Assembly: GCF_013294025.1 (NCBI RefSeq) | Contig: NZ_JABSNL010000006.1 | Span: forward strand, 62,001-126,000 | Reading direction: 5' to 3' | Source: Flavobacterium aeripolare | GTDB lineage: Bacteria > Bacteroidota > Bacteroidia > Flavobacteriales > Flavobacteriaceae | DNA length: 64,000 nt | Shown: positions 53,305 through 63,205 of the stretch, piece after piece | How the letters are laid out: each line of letters opens with the position of its first letter | Position numbering within the stretch: position 1 is the stretch's first letter | Program-made: the position numbers and the translations under genes | Notes under the pieces: generated by a model | Told to the model about the DNA's origin: nothing | The model's database searches: none | What the model saw: the letters and a program-made list of their open reading frames with translations, nothing else

Positions 53305-54816
53305 TTAATCGGCTGCATGTATTTTAGGATATAGTTTTTTTATCAAGCCTTCTAATCGATTTTGGTAATCTTCCATCAACCAACTTTTATAACTTGTGCT
53401 TGCACTATCTAAGCATTTTACATACTGCTTTACGCGCCACTGAACTTCAGGATTTAAGATTGCTGCTAATTCAAGTGCGTGACTTAGGCTTTCGCCATTA
53501 TCTAAACACATTTTTGCTTGCTGTCTAATTGATTCTTGTATAACCGTTTTATGCTTTTTGTCCATGTCAAGAGCTTCTTGAAAATGACTGTCTATATCAA
53601 AAGCCAATTCTAACGTTTTGGGGAAATGGCTTCGCATTTCAGCAGTAATAGCATTCGATTGTGATGAAGTGTTGCCTACCACTTGATAGTGTAATTGCTT
53701 AGCAAAGTCGTCTGGGTGTTCAAATATGTATTTCCAGTCTAATGGCGCTTCCCAAGCTCCAAAACGTTGAATATTATTTCCTAAATCGGTGATTCCAAAA
53801 GTCTTTTTAGAAGCTAATCTTCTCGCGCCACGTCCTACCATTTGATGGTACAACGTGATGGATGTAGTCGCTCTATTCAAGATAACGTGCTTCACGGTGG
53901 GTTCGTCAAAACCAGTAGTCAAAATTGAAACCGAAGTCAGCACTGCATTTTTTGTCTTTTTAAACCATTGCAAGATCTCTTTTCGCTCCTCATCTGCAGT
54001 TTTATTGTCTAAGTGTCTCACTGGGATACCAGCAGCCTTAAAGTTTTGTTCCACTTGCTGAGATACGGCAATACCATTATTAAAAATCAGGCTTTTTTTA
54101 CCATTGGCATTTTCTTTATATGCCTGTAGTAATAGCTCTTGCATGGCTTGAGAACCATAGAGCTCGTTAGATGAGCTTACCGTAAAATCCCCATGTACTC
54201 CAGTTTTCAAGGTGTTGAGTTCGATTTCATATTCGTATGACTTTGGCTTAGCCAAAAAACCATTATCAATTAAATTTGCAATGCTTTCACCGGTGATTAA
54301 ACTATCATAGTAGGTATTCATAGGTTTAGAAACATCTGAACTAAATGGGGTTGCAGTTGCTCCTATTATAAAGGCATTTTTAAATTTCTTTGTCAGTTTT
54401 CTAAAAGAGTTGTGGTGCGCTTCATCAATGATAAGCAAGCCAACATTTTTAGTATTGATTTTTTTGTCTTTGATTCTGTTTCTCAATGTTTCTACCATCG
54501 CCACATAACAGCTTGCATTGGTCTTAAAATTTTTAGTTTTACTACCAATAATCTTATTTTGCACGGTCAGTTTTTTTAAAGTGCTAGACGTTTGTTTGCA
54601 CAGTTCGTTGCGGTGCGTTAAGATCATGACCTGTTTGTCGTACTGTGATAAATACTTTCGGGTGATTTCTGAAAATATCATCGTTTTACCACCACCTGTG
54701 GGCAATTGATATACTAACTTCTGATTTGGTTTACTTTCTATATTTGTAAATATTGTTTCGATATCTTTCTGCTGATAATCGTAAAACAAGGTCGCGTTTT
54801 GAATAGCATTTTTCAT
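53305..54816 (-). CDS. DEAD/DEAH-box SF2 helicase
   Basis: This 503-residue helicase has Walker A in LPTGGGKT (about residue 39), motif Ia ILTHRNEL, DEAH box in LIIDEAHHNSF, motif III GATATPF, and motif VI QMVGRGARR. The two RecA domains (about 15-200 and 215-380) are followed by a helical C-terminus without a recognised domain. It resembles the ResIII/COG1061 group (UvrB-like and restriction-type helicases). No nuclease or methylase gene is adjacent, so its pathway is unknown. A 16-bp palindrome lies at its promoter. Confidence 0.9.
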   Translation of the reverse strand: MKNAIQNATLFYDYQQKDIETIFTNIESKPNQKLVYQLPTGGGKTMIFSEITRKYLSQYDKQVMILTHRNELCKQTSSTLKKLTVQNKIIGSKTKNFKTNASCYVAMVETLRNRIKDKKINTKNVGLLIIDEAHHNSFRKLTKKFKNAFIIGATATPFSSDVSKPMNTYYDSLITGESIANLIDNGFLAKPKSYEYEIELNTLKTGVHGDFTVSSSNELYGSQAMQELLLQAYKENANGKKSLIFNNGIAVSQQVEQNFKAAGIPVRHLDNKTADEERKEILQWFKKTKNAVLTSVSILTTGFDEPTVKHVILNRATTSITLYHQMVGRGARRLASKKTFGITDLGNNIQRFGAWEAPLDWKYIFEHPDDFAKQLHYQVVGNTSSQSNAITAEMRSHFPKTLELAFDIDSHFQEALDMDKKHKTVIQESIRQQAKMCLDNGESLSHALELAAILNPEVQWRVKQYVKCLDSASTSYKSWLMEDYQNRLEGLIKKLYPKIHAAD

Positions 54817-54842
54817 AGTCTTAATAATGATAGGCTGCTATT

Positions 54843-54858
54843 TTGTATTCGAATACAA
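54843..54858. promoter_or_regulatory. Perfect 16-bp palindrome at the helicase promoter
   Basis: TTGTATTCGAATACAA is fully self-complementary and ends 27 bp from the helicase start codon. It looks like a repressor operator. A partial copy, TTCGAATACC, lies about 40 bp further upstream at 54899. Confidence 0.5.
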
Positions 54859-55094
54859 CACTTATATGTGTGCCAAGACCAATTTATATTGATCAAATTT
54901 TCGAATACCAACGCAGTCTTTTAGGAATATTTATTTGTTTGGTTTCACAAAATAAAAGTAGACTGTTTGTGCTATCATTATTTTATACAATTCACGGCCA
55001 TTATTATAGGATTTGGGTGAAATGAACAAGAGTTATTTCAAAATTAACTTTAAGATATGTTTACTATTTATTTGGCTAGTTAGTTATAGTTATT

Positions 55095-55484
55095 TTATAA
55101 TTGAATTTTGGGGTCAATTTCTTCTGATTTTTCTAGGCAAATTGTTTCATTCTGAAAGACAATTACTATTCGATTTTGATCCAGGCTTTCCATTAAGAGC
55201 TGCACTAATTGCATGATTGCTTCTTGAAGAACCACTTCATCTTTCGGGAATTTAGGATATTGAATAAAATCTAGACTTACAGAGGGTTCCTCTTGACCAA
55301 GAAAAATAATTTGGCATAACGTCATTTTGGTACTCAACGCAACATTAAATTCTTTTTTAATTTCTTCTTGAGCTTTACATAATGCCTTTTTAAATGTATT
55401 TATAGAAATAAGTTCCTTAGAGTATGACTTGTATAGTCCTACTGTTGCTGTAGCCGTAAATGTTGTTGATGTGATTGTATTCAT
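55095..55484 (-). CDS. Hypothetical protein
   Basis: This 129-residue soluble protein of mixed alpha/beta composition has no signal peptide or membrane helix. It begins with a Thr-rich strand (MNTITSTTFTATATVGLY). A helix-rich middle (KALCKAQEEIKKEFN) and an amphipathic helix near 85-100 precede a final strand (RIVIVFQNETICLE). I do not recognise a family. Composition and length make it more convincing than neighbouring frames. It stands alone 278 bp upstream of the helicase gene on the same strand. Confidence 0.55.
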   Translation of the reverse strand: MNTITSTTFTATATVGLYKSYSKELISINTFKKALCKAQEEIKKEFNVALSTKMTLCQIIFLGQEEPSVSLDFIQYPKFPKDEVVLQEAIMQLVQLLMESLDQNRIVIVFQNETICLEKSEEIDPKIQL

Positions 55485-56232
55485 AATTGAAGTAACTTAA
55501 ATTTTGTCTGTTAAGCGAGCTATTTTTTTGATTGCGTTATAAGTCTTTTAAAATTGATCTAGTAATAAGGTTTGAAATAATAGCAAACGGTTATAATGCT
55601 GTATTCGAGAAATTTTTATTTGAGTGAGTATATTTTTGAACTGCTATATGTTGAATGATGGATTATTCATTGTTTCATTCATACTACTACTACTACTACT
55701 ACTACTTAAAAGCTACAGTAACTATTTGCAAGATAAAAGTAATTTAATTGTTTTTAACACGGTAAGTGAGAATGTCTATTCATATTGCAATAGTGTTTTA
55801 ACTAATCAAGAGTACTCCTTAATATATAGGTAAAGATCATTACGGCCGTTTATACATATTTTTCTGCGATCGTAGCCTACAGTTAATTGAAACATTTCTA
55901 GATATACTTAGTGATGCACAATCTGTATTATATGTTGAAACGCTAATAAAAGATGCCCAGCAGCCTCTTGAATTATATATTATTAAATTTTCGTTTTGAA
56001 ATATTTGTTTTAATATAAATTAAAAGATATTTTTTTCCACATATCTTAAAATTATGGTAAAATTTAACAAGTTAAGGGTAATCTTTGTCAGTATGTTTTT
56101 AGATAAAGGATATAATTTTACCAAAGTCTTAGAAGGATTGAATAGTCGTATTCAGAACTCCTGATGATAGCAGATCGATATTTTTGAAAATTTGCGGAAC
56201 CAATTATTCTAACAGAACTTAAACCAAATTAA
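55485..56232. other. Long gap upstream of susC
   Basis: About 750 bp. It holds an (ACT)8 run at 55683-55706, a weak 61-69-residue frame across that run, and near the right end TATTTTTG at 56179-56186, which fits the -7 element TAnnTTTG and may belong to the susC promoter. No supported gene. Confidence 0.5.
55683..55706. repeat. Trinucleotide microsatellite (ACT)8
   Basis: Eight perfect tandem copies of ACT. In one plus-strand frame it would encode eight leucines of a possible single helix. Confidence 0.9.
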
Positions 56233-59200
56233 ATGAAAATAAGTATGGACTTAAAATGCAGAAAATTATTGAGCGCTTGTTTGCTCACTTTATTTTTAAT
56301 TACGGGATCCTTAACTTTTGCTCAGGAGAGTAAAATTGTAGTTGTAGGTGTGGTAACTAGTGCTGAGGACGGTTTACCTGTGCCGGGAGCATCAGTATTG
56401 AAAAAAGGAAGTAAATTAGGAGTTATAACTGACTTTGATGGTGTTTTTAAAATAGATGCTCAAATTGGGGATGTTTTAGAAATTAGCTATTTGGGTTTGG
56501 TTAAGCAATCTATAATGGTAAAAAGTAAATCTATGAACGTCACCTTAAAAGCAAATGTTGAGGGACTTGACGAAGTAGTAGTAATAGGGTACGGTGCTGT
56601 TAAGAAAAAAGAATTAACAGGTGCGGTGGCAACATTGAAAGCAGATGATTTAGCAAAACAAATCACTTCAGATTTGGGTAGCTCACTTCAAGGACAAATT
56701 TCAGGAGTAAATGTTGTTACTTCAGGAGAGCCCGGAAGTAGTTCAGAAATATTAATTAGAGGAATAACGTCTATATCAGGTTCAAATACGCCTTTATATG
56801 TTGTAGATGGAATACCTCAAGAAGGCGATCCAAGAATCAATCCTAGCGAAATTCAATCTATCGACGTATTAAAAGATGCTTCTTCTGCAGCTATATATGG
56901 AACTAGAGGTGCAGCAGGTGTAATTTTAATCACTACTAAAAGAGGTGAAGAAGGACCAATGAAAGTTAGAATAGATGCATCAAAAAGTTTTGAAAGTCTA
57001 GGGAGAGGGCAACGATTGCTAAGTTCAGTAGATCAAACGTATTCAGATGTGCTTTTAGCTAGAAATTTAACAGGGAGTTCAGATGATGCTATCAATTTAG
57101 CTTACTTGACTAATGCTCCAGACAGGTATCAATATGACAATGATATCTCTAGATTATTATTTACAGATAATGCCAATACTCAAAATTATAACATCAATGT
57201 AAGTGGTGGTAGTAAAGACCTTAAGTATTCATTTGTAGGAACTATTTTTGATCGAAAAGGTGTTGTAATAGGTACTGATTATCAAAGATTCAATTCTAGA
57301 TCAAATGTTAATTATAAGAGAGATAAGTTGACAGTAGATTTAGGTGTAGGTATTGCAAGAGAATATACTGATCGCGGTGCGTCAAATACAATTAGTCAAT
57401 TATTACGTTACCAACCTACGCAGCCCGTATTAGCGGCAAGCGGGAACTCATTAGATCTTTTTGGTGGAGACGATTTTAATACAAATGTTTCATTAATTCA
57501 AAGTTTAAATTCTAAAGATCAAACAAGATTAAATAAATCCTTTACTAACGTATCTGTAAATTATGATATTTTAAAATCATTATCTATCACTACTAGAGCA
57601 GGAATCACAGATACTTATACTACTAGAAAAAGATTCAGACCATCACAATCTACTTTTGATGTTCAAAGAGGATTAGAAGTTGTTCAGCCTAGTTTTATTA
57701 GACAAGATGCTTCTAGAAATACAGCTATTACTTGGGATGCAGCCCTTAATTATAAAGCGCAATTATTCGAAAATCATAATTTTACTTTAACGACTGCTGT
57801 TTCAGGTGAAAAATATGTGAATGAAGAATTTGGCGTTACAAAAGACAATGTTCAAGATAACGATATTCCGGTATTAAATACTGCAACAGGTAATGCATCT
57901 GCTACGTCAGGATTTGATTATACTACAAGATTATTTGGTATGCTTGCCAGAGTACAATATGATTACAAAGGGCGTTATTTAATAAGTTCAAGTGTGCGTA
58001 GAGATGGATCATCGCGATTTGCAAAACAAAATCGCTTCGGAATTTTCCCTAGTGTTTCAGCCGCTTGGAATGTATCTGATGAAGCGTTTTTTAAATCAAT
58101 GCTATCTGTTGTAAACAACCTGAAATTAAGAGTGAGTAACGGTACCGTAGGAAATCAAAATTTTCAAGATTACTTCTACAGTACTTCTATTTATAGAGAT
58201 CATGTATACGCTTTTGGTGATGGTAATGCGTCTAATGGTACTATTCAAACAACAATAGGGAACAGTGATGTAAAATGGGAAAGTTCGACTCAAAGAAACA
58301 TAGGTGTTGATATTGGGTTGTTTAAAAATAAGGTAAGTGTTACTGCAGAGTATTATAGAACTGATAAAAAGGATATGTTGTTTAACTTGACTGTTCCGCC
58401 TAGTGTAGGTCTTGATGATTCTTCTTCAGGTTTTGGAGCGCCTAACTCTATTAGAAATTTAAATAACAACAATCAGGTCGTTTTAAACATTGGTAATATG
58501 ACAAACAGCGGATACGAACTAGCAATAGGGTACCGTGACAATATTGGTAAGTTAAAATTTAAAATGAACGGGACATTCACAACAAACCAAAACAAAGTGA
58601 CTAAAATTGCTGATGGTTTTGATGGTCCTATCTTAACTAATGATACAGGTATTGTACCAGGAGGTAATGCTAGTACAAGCCAGATTACTGCTATTGCAAA
58701 AGGATATGAAGCAGGTGCTTACTTTGTTTTTGCTACAGATGGTATCGCTAACACACCTGAGAAACTAGCTGAATTTCAAAAAATTAGACCTTCGGCCAAA
58801 ATGGGAGATTTAATTTATAAAGATGTTGATGGAGATGGTGTTTTTCAATCAGTAGGAGATCGTGTATATGCAGGAAGCGGATTGCCAAAATACGAGTTGG
58901 GTTATAATGTAAGCTTTGATTATAATAATTTTGATTTGTACGTAAATATGTATGCTGCAATAGGTCACGAAATTGTAAATGGGGCTAGAGCAACAGCAGT
59001 AGGTTTTGGAAGAAGTAGCGAAATCTTAAATTCGTATTCAGATGTCAATCCTAATGGAACATTGCCGGCTTACAGAGGAATTTTCTCGGCACACCCAAAT
59101 TACCAACCAAACACTGATTTGTTCATTGAAGATGGTTCTTACTTAAGAATAAGAAACATAACATTAGGGTATAACGTGCCTACAAAAATAGCATCATCAA

Positions 59201-59370
59201 TAGGATTCGAAAAATTACGTTTCTTCTTCACAGGACAAAACTTATTCACTTTTACAAAGTACACGGGGTATAACCCAGAGGTAGGAGGGAATGTAAGTTC
59301 AAGAGGTTTAGACAAGGGAAGTTACCCTATGACTAAGATGTATGTAGCTGGTTTACAATTTAATTTTTAA
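56233..59370 (+). CDS. SusC/RagA family TonB-dependent outer membrane transporter
   Basis: This 1045-residue protein imports oligosaccharides with its SusD partner. It has a signal peptide (about 1-30), a carboxypeptidase-regulatory-like beta domain (about 36-110), and a TonB-box-like stretch followed by the plug with GYGAVKKKELTGAV, LQGQISGVNV, ILIRGITSI and the SusC signature YVVDGIP. The 22-strand barrel runs to the last residue, ending in an aromatic (FNF). SusD follows with a 1-bp overlap to the first possible ATG. The sugar cannot be told from sequence alone. Confidence 0.95.
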   Translation: MKISMDLKCRKLLSACLLTLFLITGSLTFAQESKIVVVGVVTSAEDGLPVPGASVLKKGSKLGVITDFDGVFKIDAQIGDVLEISYLGLVKQSIMVKSKSMNVTLKANVEGLDEVVVIGYGAVKKKELTGAVATLKADDLAKQITSDLGSSLQGQISGVNVVTSGEPGSSSEILIRGITSISGSNTPLYVVDGIPQEGDPRINPSEIQSIDVLKDASSAAIYGTRGAAGVILITTKRGEEGPMKVRIDASKSFESLGRGQRLLSSVDQTYSDVLLARNLTGSSDDAINLAYLTNAPDRYQYDNDISRLLFTDNANTQNYNINVSGGSKDLKYSFVGTIFDRKGVVIGTDYQRFNSRSNVNYKRDKLTVDLGVGIAREYTDRGASNTISQLLRYQPTQPVLAASGNSLDLFGGDDFNTNVSLIQSLNSKDQTRLNKSFTNVSVNYDILKSLSITTRAGITDTYTTRKRFRPSQSTFDVQRGLEVVQPSFIRQDASRNTAITWDAALNYKAQLFENHNFTLTTAVSGEKYVNEEFGVTKDNVQDNDIPVLNTATGNASATSGFDYTTRLFGMLARVQYDYKGRYLISSSVRRDGSSRFAKQNRFGIFPSVSAAWNVSDEAFFKSMLSVVNNLKLRVSNGTVGNQNFQDYFYSTSIYRDHVYAFGDGNASNGTIQTTIGNSDVKWESSTQRNIGVDIGLFKNKVSVTAEYYRTDKKDMLFNLTVPPSVGLDDSSSGFGAPNSIRNLNNNNQVVLNIGNMTNSGYELAIGYRDNIGKLKFKMNGTFTTNQNKVTKIADGFDGPILTNDTGIVPGGNASTSQITAIAKGYEAGAYFVFATDGIANTPEKLAEFQKIRPSAKMGDLIYKDVDGDGVFQSVGDRVYAGSGLPKYELGYNVSFDYNNFDLYVNMYAAIGHEIVNGARATAVGFGRSSEILNSYSDVNPNGTLPAYRGIFSAHPNYQPNTDLFIEDGSYLRIRNITLGYNVPTKIASSIGFEKLRFFFTGQNLFTFTKYTGYNPEVGGNVSSRGLDKGSYPMTKMYVAGLQFNF

Positions 59371-59381
59371 TGTATCTGATT

Positions 59382-61211
59382 ATGAAAAAATCTATAAATA
59401 AATATATTGCGCTTATTTTTACTGCTGGACTTATCGTTTCTTGCAGTCCCGATTTAAATGAAACAAACCCTAATTTTACTGATGCAAGCAGCTTCTGGAA
59501 AGATCTAGACGATACTAACTCTGGACTTACAGCAGCCTATGCCACATTACTATCTCCGTACACATTTAATTTACGTGAAGAAATGGTAAGGTCAGATATG
59601 GGGTATTTTTCTAATGTACGTCCTACGCCATTTGCTTCTAATGATTTAGCTTATACTTTTTGGTTTCAAAATTATACTAACAATAATCAGTCGATAGACC
59701 GCCACTGGGCAGCTTGTTATAGAGGAGTTTTTAGAGCTAATCAAGTTATTGAAGCTTTAGAAAAAATCAAAGCACAAGTAACAGATACTGATAAATGGAC
59801 GTATCAAATGGCGCAAGCTCGATTCTTGAGAGGGTTGTTTCATTTTTACCTGCATACTTCATTTAATGAAGGTCGTGTGGTTATTGAAGATCATACGCCT
59901 ATAACTAACGAAGACTTTTTTAAAACAGTGTCTAGCTCTGCTGATGTGATTGCTTTTTTTCGAAAAGACTTAATGTACGCTTATGATAATTTGCCTGCAA
60001 CCCCTACAGCTGAGAAAGCAAGAGCCTCAAAAGCAGCTGCAGCGACCGTTTTAGGAATGAGTCATTTGTATCAAGGAGAAAACGACTTAGCGATTCCTTA
60101 CTTTAAAAATGTAATTGACAATCCAGCATATAAGCTATTCGGACTTACAGCAAGTCAGGATCCTATTACCATGTTTTACACAGCTAACGAATTCAATAGT
60201 GAATCTATTTTTGAAGTGAACTTTGATGGTAATTTCAGACCAGAACTTGGATTATTTGACGAAGAAAGCACTACAACCCGTAACGCTTTTTTAAGCTTCT
60301 CTCAAAATTTACTTTTTAGCGCTCCAGCTTGGGTAGCTTATGCTTACAAATCAGAGCCTATGGATGTAAAAGATGTTAGAAATCACAAAGGGGGTGCATT
60401 ATCTAATCCATTGCGATCAGTTCCTTTGAGAGCATCGGCTATGGTGATTTTACCAGATGATTTAGATACACCTACTTATGGACAACCAGCAGCGATAGAT
60501 GTGCTTACAGCAGGATTAACATTATCTGCAGCAAATCCTACTGCGCAAGCGAGAGTATTTGCCTATTATAAAAAGTATTTGAATGTAGATATTTATACAG
60601 GAGAATCTGGAAATCCACTTGGTGCTCAAAAATCTTCTAAAAACTTTATTGTTCACCGTTTGTCTGAAGTGTATTTAATGCAAGCAGAGTGCTTGATAAA
60701 AACAGGCGATGTTAATGGAGCGCTTGCTTTGATCAATAAAGTGAGAGCGAGATGGGGACTAGTATTATTAGGTACTTCTGGAGAATTTAGTGGGGCACGC
60801 ACGTATAACGGAGTATCGTACACTGCAAAAACATTGTTAGACCAACTTATGTTTGTAGACAAAGCATTAGAAACTGCTGCAGAAGGGCATGCTACCCGTT
60901 TTGCTGATTTACGTAGATGGGGAATTTTAAAAAATCGTTTTGATGATCTTGCTACTAAGACTTTCTATTTAAATGATTTTACATATCAAAAAACTACAAA
61001 CCCTAACATAGGAACTCCTAATACTAAATTTAAAGCAATAGTAGTAGACGATGTGGCAAAGGTGATCGTTAGGCCTTCTAATGACAACTTAGCAAATCAT
61101 ACTGTACCAAACGAATTTACTATTCCTGCACAAAATTTCCAAGTGGGTGTGAGCGAGTATTTGCCGTTACCTAGTAATGAAGTAGGAAGAAATCCTAACC
61201 TAAATAATTAA
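59382..61211 (+). CDS. RagB/SusD family surface glycan-binding lipoprotein
   Basis: This 609-residue protein has a lipobox LIVSC (Cys about 21), an N-terminal SusD-like helical region with TPR-like repeats (QARFLRGLFHFYLH at about 145), and a C-terminal RagB/SusD domain with VHRLSEVYLMQAECLIKTGD near 425 and ATRFADLRRWG near 508. It caps SusC and binds glycan. An ATG at 59370 overlaps the susC stop, but the ATG at 59382 starts the usual MKKS-type signal. The downstream gene encodes a third lipoprotein. Confidence 0.94.
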   Translation: MKKSINKYIALIFTAGLIVSCSPDLNETNPNFTDASSFWKDLDDTNSGLTAAYATLLSPYTFNLREEMVRSDMGYFSNVRPTPFASNDLAYTFWFQNYTNNNQSIDRHWAACYRGVFRANQVIEALEKIKAQVTDTDKWTYQMAQARFLRGLFHFYLHTSFNEGRVVIEDHTPITNEDFFKTVSSSADVIAFFRKDLMYAYDNLPATPTAEKARASKAAAATVLGMSHLYQGENDLAIPYFKNVIDNPAYKLFGLTASQDPITMFYTANEFNSESIFEVNFDGNFRPELGLFDEESTTTRNAFLSFSQNLLFSAPAWVAYAYKSEPMDVKDVRNHKGGALSNPLRSVPLRASAMVILPDDLDTPTYGQPAAIDVLTAGLTLSAANPTAQARVFAYYKKYLNVDIYTGESGNPLGAQKSSKNFIVHRLSEVYLMQAECLIKTGDVNGALALINKVRARWGLVLLGTSGEFSGARTYNGVSYTAKTLLDQLMFVDKALETAAEGHATRFADLRRWGILKNRFDDLATKTFYLNDFTYQKTTNPNIGTPNTKFKAIVVDDVAKVIVRPSNDNLANHTVPNEFTIPAQNFQVGVSEYLPLPSNEVGRNPNLNN

Positions 61212-61221
61212 TATATCTAAG

Positions 61222-61707
61222 ATGAAAAATAAAATAGTATTCAGCATGTTGTTTTTAGGAGCGCTACTTACAGGGTGTTCAAATGATTCTGTTACTGAGG
61301 CTCCAAATTATTCTGATGTAACTTGGTATGCTAGTACACCGCTTAAAACGACTGAAAATGCGGTTATAGGTGTAGGAAAAGCAATTTCGATATTTGATTT
61401 ATCGCAAGGTGCACTATCTCATGAGTGGAAAATTTCTGAAGGTAGCAACTTTTTAAAAACAGGTTTTAAAAATGGGGATGGTACTGGAATACCACCAGAT
61501 CTTACTGCTTTTATTGATGCAGATAAAGGTCTAATGACAACTGATAAAACGGTTTACATCTTGTACCCCACGGTAGGTAGGTACACGATTACTTTAAAAA
61601 ATACGTTCAAGGATAAGGTGATCTATAAAGGAGATCCAGAAGTAGAATCGGTTTTAGTTGATGGTGTTTGGGTGTTTGAACAAACATTTACTGTGACTGT
61701 AATTTAA
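61222..61707 (+). CDS. Small surface lipoprotein of the SusC/SusD locus (PKD-like)
   Basis: This 161-residue protein has a lipobox LLTGC (Cys about 19) and one beta-sandwich domain whose end reads YPTVGRYTITLKNTF, the typical PKD-domain strand, then a final strand ending FTVTVI. In many Bacteroidota utilisation loci a lipoprotein after susD binds the same polysaccharide (SGBP). At 161 residues it is much shorter than most SGBPs. It lies 10 bp after susD and before a strong terminator, so it ends this operon. Confidence 0.8.
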   Translation: MKNKIVFSMLFLGALLTGCSNDSVTEAPNYSDVTWYASTPLKTTENAVIGVGKAISIFDLSQGALSHEWKISEGSNFLKTGFKNGDGTGIPPDLTAFIDADKGLMTTDKTVYILYPTVGRYTITLKNTFKDKVIYKGDPEVESVLVDGVWVFEQTFTVTVI

Positions 61708-62059
61708 AACGAAGTCATTTATAAAAAATATAAATGGTAGGTAGGTGACCATTTATTGTAAAAGACATTAGATCATTAGTATCTAATGTCTTTTTTTTGT
61801 TTTTATAATGAACAGCTTAATTAATAAGGAGCATCACACTGCCTATAATTGATTTTATTGAATTGTAAGGTCTTAAATGATGATATGGAATTTTTGTTAA
61901 GCAGTTTTTCCGTGATTCATTAATTTATAGTTATATAATTGTTATCTTCGTAATGTTAATCATGCATAATTTAATTAAATATTGTTCATGATGAGGTAAT
62001 TTTAATTAGGTAATAGTAAAATATTATCTCTAACTACAACTATCTATAATTTCACTGCT
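61708..62059. other. Gap between the SusC/SusD operon and the AraC gene
   Basis: About 350 bp holding a small AAATGG/CCATTT hairpin (61732-61755), the strong terminator at 61760-61798, and the AT-rich promoter region of the AraC gene. Confidence 0.55.
61760..61798 (+). terminator. Terminator of the SusC/SusD operon
   Basis: A perfect 14-bp stem (AAAAGACATTAGAT against ATCTAATGTCTTTT) with a 7-nt loop runs into eight T residues. Confidence 0.9.
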
Positions 62060-62923
62060 ATGAAACTTGTTTTAAAAAATCCCGAAAATTTTGTAGGTCA
62101 AAAAATTAGTATTTTTAAAAAGGAAGTACCTTGTTTAGATACAGCCTGGCATTATCATGCAGAATTTGAATTAATATACATATCAAGAAGCTCAGGTATT
62201 CGTTTTGTAGGAGACAGTGTGGCTCATTTTTCTGCCGGAGATTTAGTCTTAGTGGGTTCTTACTTACCACACTTGTGGCGCAATGAGGAAACCTATTATG
62301 AGTCAGAGGGGAATTTAATGGTCGAAACAATCATCATGAAATTTACCAGCAATTTCATGGGTACAGACACCTTTGACAATCCTGAATTTAATAGTATTAA
62401 AAACTTACTGGAGCAATCTAAATTTGGCGTTAGTTTTAGTGCCGCAATTGCTAACCAATTAAATGTTGAACTCATGGATATTACGGCTGTTTCACCGGCA
62501 GAACAATCGATGAGTCTTTTAAATATTTTATACCGCTTGTCTTTAACAAGTCCCGAAGATAGAATTGTATTATCATCAAGTGATATGAGGCAATTTTCTA
62601 CTGAAAGTCCTGATCGTTTGGATAGTGTAATAAGATACATCTCTGAAAATTATAGGTCAGATATTACTTTAAGCGACGTGGCTAACATTGCTTGCATGAC
62701 TACTAACTCCTTTTGTCGTTTTTTTAAGAAGATGACTAATAAGTCTTTTACTGAATTTTTAAACGAAATTAGAATACGAAATGCTTCTCGAATGCTTATT
62801 CAAGAAAGTACCCCTATTTCAGAAGTTTGTTATAATGTAGGCTATAAATCAATTCCCAATTTCAATAAACAGTTCAAAGCTATTATGGGTGAAACACCTA
62901 AGGGCTATCGCTATAACTTATAG
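62060..62923 (+). CDS. AraC family transcriptional regulator with N-terminal cupin
   Basis: This 287-residue protein has an N-terminal cupin sensor (about 15-90, with WHYHAEFELIYI and HFSAGDLVLVGSYLPH) and a C-terminal AraC double helix-turn-helix (about 190-287: ITLSDVANIACMTTNSFCRF, then ISEVCYNVGYKSIPNFNKQF and the closing GETPKGYR). Such regulators usually activate sugar utilisation genes on binding a mono- or oligosaccharide. It sits between the SusC/SusD operon and a GH16 gene, so it probably controls one or both. Confidence 0.93.
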   Translation: MKLVLKNPENFVGQKISIFKKEVPCLDTAWHYHAEFELIYISRSSGIRFVGDSVAHFSAGDLVLVGSYLPHLWRNEETYYESEGNLMVETIIMKFTSNFMGTDTFDNPEFNSIKNLLEQSKFGVSFSAAIANQLNVELMDITAVSPAEQSMSLLNILYRLSLTSPEDRIVLSSSDMRQFSTESPDRLDSVIRYISENYRSDITLSDVANIACMTTNSFCRFFKKMTNKSFTEFLNEIRIRNASRMLIQESTPISEVCYNVGYKSIPNFNKQFKAIMGETPKGYRYNL

Positions 62924-63205
62924 CAGTCCATTTAATAGAAACCTTTCAATGCTGTAAAGCGACTTTTCTCAAAAAAGCATAGTTTTTTTAATTTAAAAAG
63001 GCACTGTCTAGGCGGTAGTTTATCGCATGCCTATGGTTCTACATGCACTACTTGTAGTAACAGGTAAAATAACGCTGTTATAAGGTAATTTTTGACTGTA
63101 TATTACTAGTGTTTATTCGTTTTTTTACATAGTTGCAGACTGTGAATTGATGAAATATCTATGATATAAGTTTGTCTATGAATCCATAATATAAAAGTAT
63201 TTTAA

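Noticed and set aside
53305..54816. Helicase as part of a restriction or defence system
   Set aside because: No nuclease, methylase, specificity or other defence gene is adjacent. The neighbours are an efflux operon and an unknown small protein.
54843..55216. Two short plus-strand frames upstream of the helicase gene
   Set aside because: They overlap the palindromic promoter region and the antisense of the hypothetical gene. Hydrophobic low-complexity composition.
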